In this document: piece after piece, positions 1 to 6,006 of the stretch
How the letters are laid out: each line of letters opens with the position of its first letter
How positions within the stretch are numbered: position 1 is the stretch's first letter
From: Labilithrix luteola
Lineage (GTDB): Bacteria > Myxococcota_A > Polyangia > Polyangiales > Polyangiaceae
Length of the DNA: 6,006 nt
Direction of reading: 5' to 3'
Assembly: GCA_026225435.1 (NCBI GenBank)
Contig: JAMFST010001474.1
Span: 1 to 6,006, forward strand
The notes under the pieces: generated by a model
Told to the model about the DNA's origin: nothing
Database searches by the model: none
What the model saw: only the letters and a program-made list of their open reading frames with translations
Position numbers and translations under genes: made by a program

Positions 1-848
1 ACGAGCTGCCCAACGCGCCGCGCCCGCCGACCTTGCCGGAGCTCACCCACCCCGATCTCGAGGGGACCCTCGAATCGACGATGGGCATCCTCAAGCCGGC
101 CGCCGCCGACACCAGCACCTCGGTGGTGTACATCCAGCGCCTCGGCTTCGAGTACCCGTTCGCCAACCGCCGCTTCTTCGTCGGCGCGAGCTACGAGGCG
201 GCGGCCGGCAGCCTGCCCGGCGTGGAGAGCACCGCGCGCTTCGTCAGCGGCAACACCGAGCTGTACGGCCGCACCGTCTGGGCCACGCGCACCGGCCTGT
301 CCTTCGGTGGCGGCGGCGCGGTGATGCTCCCGTCGGCCACCTTCGGCAGCTCCGGCGCGGCCTTCAACACCGTCACCGCCGCCGCCGCCGTGCGCCCGTG
401 GGACAACGCCTTCTTCGACGCCAACGCGTTCACCTTCCGCCCCTTCGTCGACGCGCGTGTCTTCGACCACGGCATCCTCGTCCAGTTCCGCCAGACGCTG
501 GACATCTCCGCCTCGGTCATCTCGGCGGCACCGCGCACCGAGCTCGCCGCCGTCACCAGCGCCTTCGTCGGCTACAAGATCGGCGACGCCATCGGCGCCG
601 GGGTCGAGGCCTTCGAGCTGTACATCATCAAGGGGGACGCCGACGACGGCGCGCGCTCGAGCATCGCGCTCTCCCCCAGCGTGCGCCTGCTCACGAGGGT
701 GGTGCAGCCGGCCATCTCCGGCATCTTCACCCTCCACGACTCGCTCGCCCCCAGCGTCTCGGGCGCGTACGGCGTGCGCATCGCGCTCACCTTCGTGCTC
801 AACCCGAATTCCAAGCCGGTGGACGAAGTGATGCCCGAGCCGCTGTAA
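1..848 (+). CDS. Putative outer-membrane beta-barrel protein, 5'-truncated by window edge
   Basis: The reading frame is open from base 3 to the TAA at 846-848, giving 281 visible residues. A TTG at 33 could be read as a start, but the frame continues upstream through ELPNAPRPPT without a stop, so the true start probably lies outside the window. I recognise no named family. The protein alternates short hydrophobic/aromatic stretches with Gly/Ser/Asp-rich turns, for example VVYIQRLGFEYPF, RRFFVGASYEAA, FRPFVDARVFDHGILVQF and YGVRIALTFVLN. That is the pattern of amphipathic beta strands in an outer-membrane barrel. The last strand-like segment is followed by about 15 polar residues (NPNSKPVDEV and on), so the protein does not end on the terminal Phe typical of many barrels. 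It converges on pyrG with a 40-bp gap. The barrel call is inferred from pattern only; a periplasmic beta-rich protein is the main alternative. Confidence 0.55.
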   Translation, partial: ELPNAPRPPTLPELTHPDLEGTLESTMGILKPAAADTSTSVVYIQRLGFEYPFANRRFFVGASYEAAAGSLPGVESTARFVSGNTELYGRTVWATRTGLSFGGGGAVMLPSATFGSSGAAFNTVTAAAAVRPWDNAFFDANAFTFRPFVDARVFDHGILVQFRQTLDISASVISAAPRTELAAVTSAFVGYKIGDAIGAGVEAFELYIIKGDADDGARSSIALSPSVRLLTRVVQPAISGIFTLHDSLAPSVSGAYGVRIALTFVLNPNSKPVDEVMPEPL

Positions 849-864
849 GAGCGACTCGGGCATC
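830..864. terminator. Long hairpin spanning the stop codon of the barrel gene; possible bidirectional terminator
   Basis: The arm GATGCCCGAG (830-839) is perfectly complementary to CTCGGGCATC (855-864). After a single C/A mismatch (840/854) the stem continues with CGCT (841-844) against AGCG (850-853), closing on a 5-base loop, GTAAG (845-849). This gives 14 base pairs, and the TAA stop of the upstream gene sits in the loop. The dyad lies between convergent genes and starts 24 bases past the pyrG stop, so either transcript could use it. No clear T run follows on either strand, which weakens the call of a classical Rho-independent terminator. Confidence 0.6.
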
Positions 865-871
865 GATGACG

Positions 872-884
872 CGACCGCCGGTCG
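872..884 (-). terminator. Small hairpin just after the pyrG stop
   Basis: CGACC (872-876) pairs with GGTCG (880-884) around a 3-base loop. It begins 4 bases past the pyrG stop codon and precedes the larger 830-864 hairpin on the pyrG transcript. Two hairpins in tandem would suit a pyrG 3' end. A 5-bp stem arises easily by chance in such GC-rich DNA, and no T run follows. Confidence 0.2.
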
Positions 885-888
885 GCGA

Positions 889-4975
<4,087 letters not shown>

Positions 4976-4979
<4 letters not shown>

Positions 4980-5977
4980 GAACGATCTGCGGGACGGTCG
5001 CCGCCCTCGCTTCGCTGGTGCTCCTGTCGACGGCCTGCGGAGGAGATCCCGAGCCGCCCGCCGTGTCGGCCAACGGAGAGCTCGCGCCGCTGCCCGATGC
5101 GGTGCCGTCGGCCTCGGTGACGACCACCACCCCGCCGCCGCCGCCTCCCGGACCGCCGCCGCCCCCGCCGCCGCAGGCCGCGCCCCGCAGCGAGTACGCC
5201 ACGGTCAACGGGCTGAAGATGCACTACCTCCGGCTCGGTGACCGGTCGGGGGAGGCGCGGCCGGTGCTGGTCCTCTTGCATCCGGGCGGCGAGAGCGCGA
5301 CGGTCGCCTGGCCGCTGGCCATCCCGTTCTTCGCGCAGGCCTTCGACGTCATCGCGCCCGACCAGCTGGCCCAGGGGGGCACGCCGGACGACGCGAAGCA
5401 CCCGATGACGACGCACGCGATGGCCGAGGACACCGTCGCCTTGCTCGCGCAGCTCAACGTGTCGCGCGCGTTCTTCGTCGGCTGGAGCGACGGCGCCAAC
5501 CTCGCGCTCGACATCGGGATGCACCACCCGGAGAGGGTCACCAAGATCGTCGCCAGCAGCGGGAACTTCCGCCCCGACGGGACCGACCAGGCCTTCAACA
5601 AGATCTTCTTCCACCTGAAGGCGGACGACCCGATGCTCAAGGAGTCGCGCGACGCCTACGCCCGCGAGTCGCCCGATGGCGCGGCGCACTACCCGGTGGT
5701 CTTCGATCGGCTGCGCAAGATGTGGCAGACCGATCCGCGCTGGACCACCAAGCAGCTCGGCACCATCAAGGCGCCGACGTTGATCATCGCCGGCGACCAC
5801 GACGCGATCCTCACGACCCACACCGTGGCGCTCGCCGCGGCCATCCCGGGCGCAGAGCTGGCCATCGTCCCCAACGCGGACCACGAGGTCCCGGTCAAGG
5901 ACTCGGCGCGCTGGAACGGCATCGTGATGACGTTCCTGGAAGAAGCGCCGAAGGCGGCGCCTCCGGCGATGCGCTGA
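4976..5977 (+). CDS. Alpha/beta-hydrolase lipoprotein with proline-rich spacer
   Basis: The product has 333 residues and is probably exported and lipid-anchored. Residues 1-21 are a signal with Arg2, a hydrophobic core at 8-17 and a lipobox-like STAC (Cys21; Ser at -3 is tolerated but not ideal), followed by GGD. Residues 43-70 form a Ser/Thr/Pro spacer with PPPPPPGPPPPPPP at 53-66. The hydrolase fold runs from about 74. It has the oxyanion loop LLHPGG (100-105), the nucleophile elbow GWSDG with Ser171, the probable acid Asp276 in GDHDAI, and His303 in NADHEVP. A small cap region lies near 197-262. Segments such as HHPERV and NFRPDG resemble a common group of uncharacterised esterase-like hydrolases; the substrate is unknown. 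The ATG overlaps the dioxygenase stop as ATGA, with AGAAGAG upstream, so translation is probably coupled. A cytoplasmic location is possible if the weak lipobox is not used. Confidence 0.88.
5132..5173 (+). repeat. Proline-codon simple repeat (14 codons, 13 Pro and 1 Gly)
   Basis: A run of CCG/CCC/CCT codons interrupted by one GGA encodes six Pro, one Gly and seven Pro. It lies in the spacer between the lipobox and the hydrolase domain, so length change should be tolerated structurally. Runs of Pro codons commonly slow ribosomes and call for elongation factor P; that is general knowledge, not shown here. Confidence 0.9.
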
Positions 5978-5990
5978 GGCGGTGCCTTTT
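5951..5990 (+). terminator. Probable Rho-independent terminator overlapping the end of the hydrolase gene
   Basis: AAGGCGGCGCCTC (5951-5963) pairs with GAGGCGGTGCCTT (5976-5988), with one G-G mismatch (5957/5982) and one G-T wobble (5956/5983), around a 12-base loop. The T run at 5987-5990 begins in the stem and continues past it. The TGA stop (5975-5977) lies at the loop/stem junction, so the left arm is coding sequence for the last residues. This is the only hairpin in the window with a T run. The 29 bases after the stop contain no other feature I can identify. Confidence 0.55.
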
Positions 5991-6006
5991 CCACGCTGAG
6001 CTATCC

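Overview
This window is strongly GC-rich, with G or C in most third codon positions. It holds five protein genes: one cut by the left edge and four complete. There is no RNA gene, mobile element, CRISPR array or phage gene that I can support. The composition, two lipoproteins with long low-complexity spacers (one Asp/Ala-rich, one Thr/Pro-rich) and a LamG-type lectin lipoprotein suggest a Myxococcota/Polyangia-like bacterium. That placement is an inference from style, not a database match.

Layout, left to right. (1) The 3' part of a forward gene for a probable outer-membrane beta-barrel protein ends at 848. (2) Convergent to it, on the minus strand, is pyrG (CTP synthase, 889-2574), complete and with every catalytic element I could look for. 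The 40-bp gap between them and the end of gene 1 contain a long hairpin (830-864) that could terminate both transcripts. (3) A divergent intergenic region (2575-2730) separates pyrG from a forward lipoprotein gene with a LamG-like domain (2731-3708). It holds a dyad at 2660-2691 and a possible pyrG -10 element. (4) After an 89-bp gap with a second long hairpin comes a forward two-gene unit. It consists of 4-hydroxyphenylpyruvate dioxygenase (3798-4979) and a proline-rich alpha/beta-hydrolase lipoprotein (4976-5977), which overlap by ATGA and are probably translationally coupled. A hairpin with a short T run overlaps the end of the second gene.

How the genes relate: pyrG is housekeeping nucleotide synthesis and looks unconnected to its neighbours. 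The dioxygenase makes homogentisate from tyrosine-derived 4-hydroxyphenylpyruvate in the cytoplasm. Its coupled partner is predicted to be an exported, lipid-anchored hydrolase, and the reason for this pairing is not obvious. Three of the five products are predicted envelope proteins.

I found no convincing new multi-gene system. The points most worth a second look are the coupled dioxygenase/lipoprotein-hydrolase pair, the stop codons embedded in terminator-like hairpins, and the 9-bp tandem repeat in the LamG-like domain.
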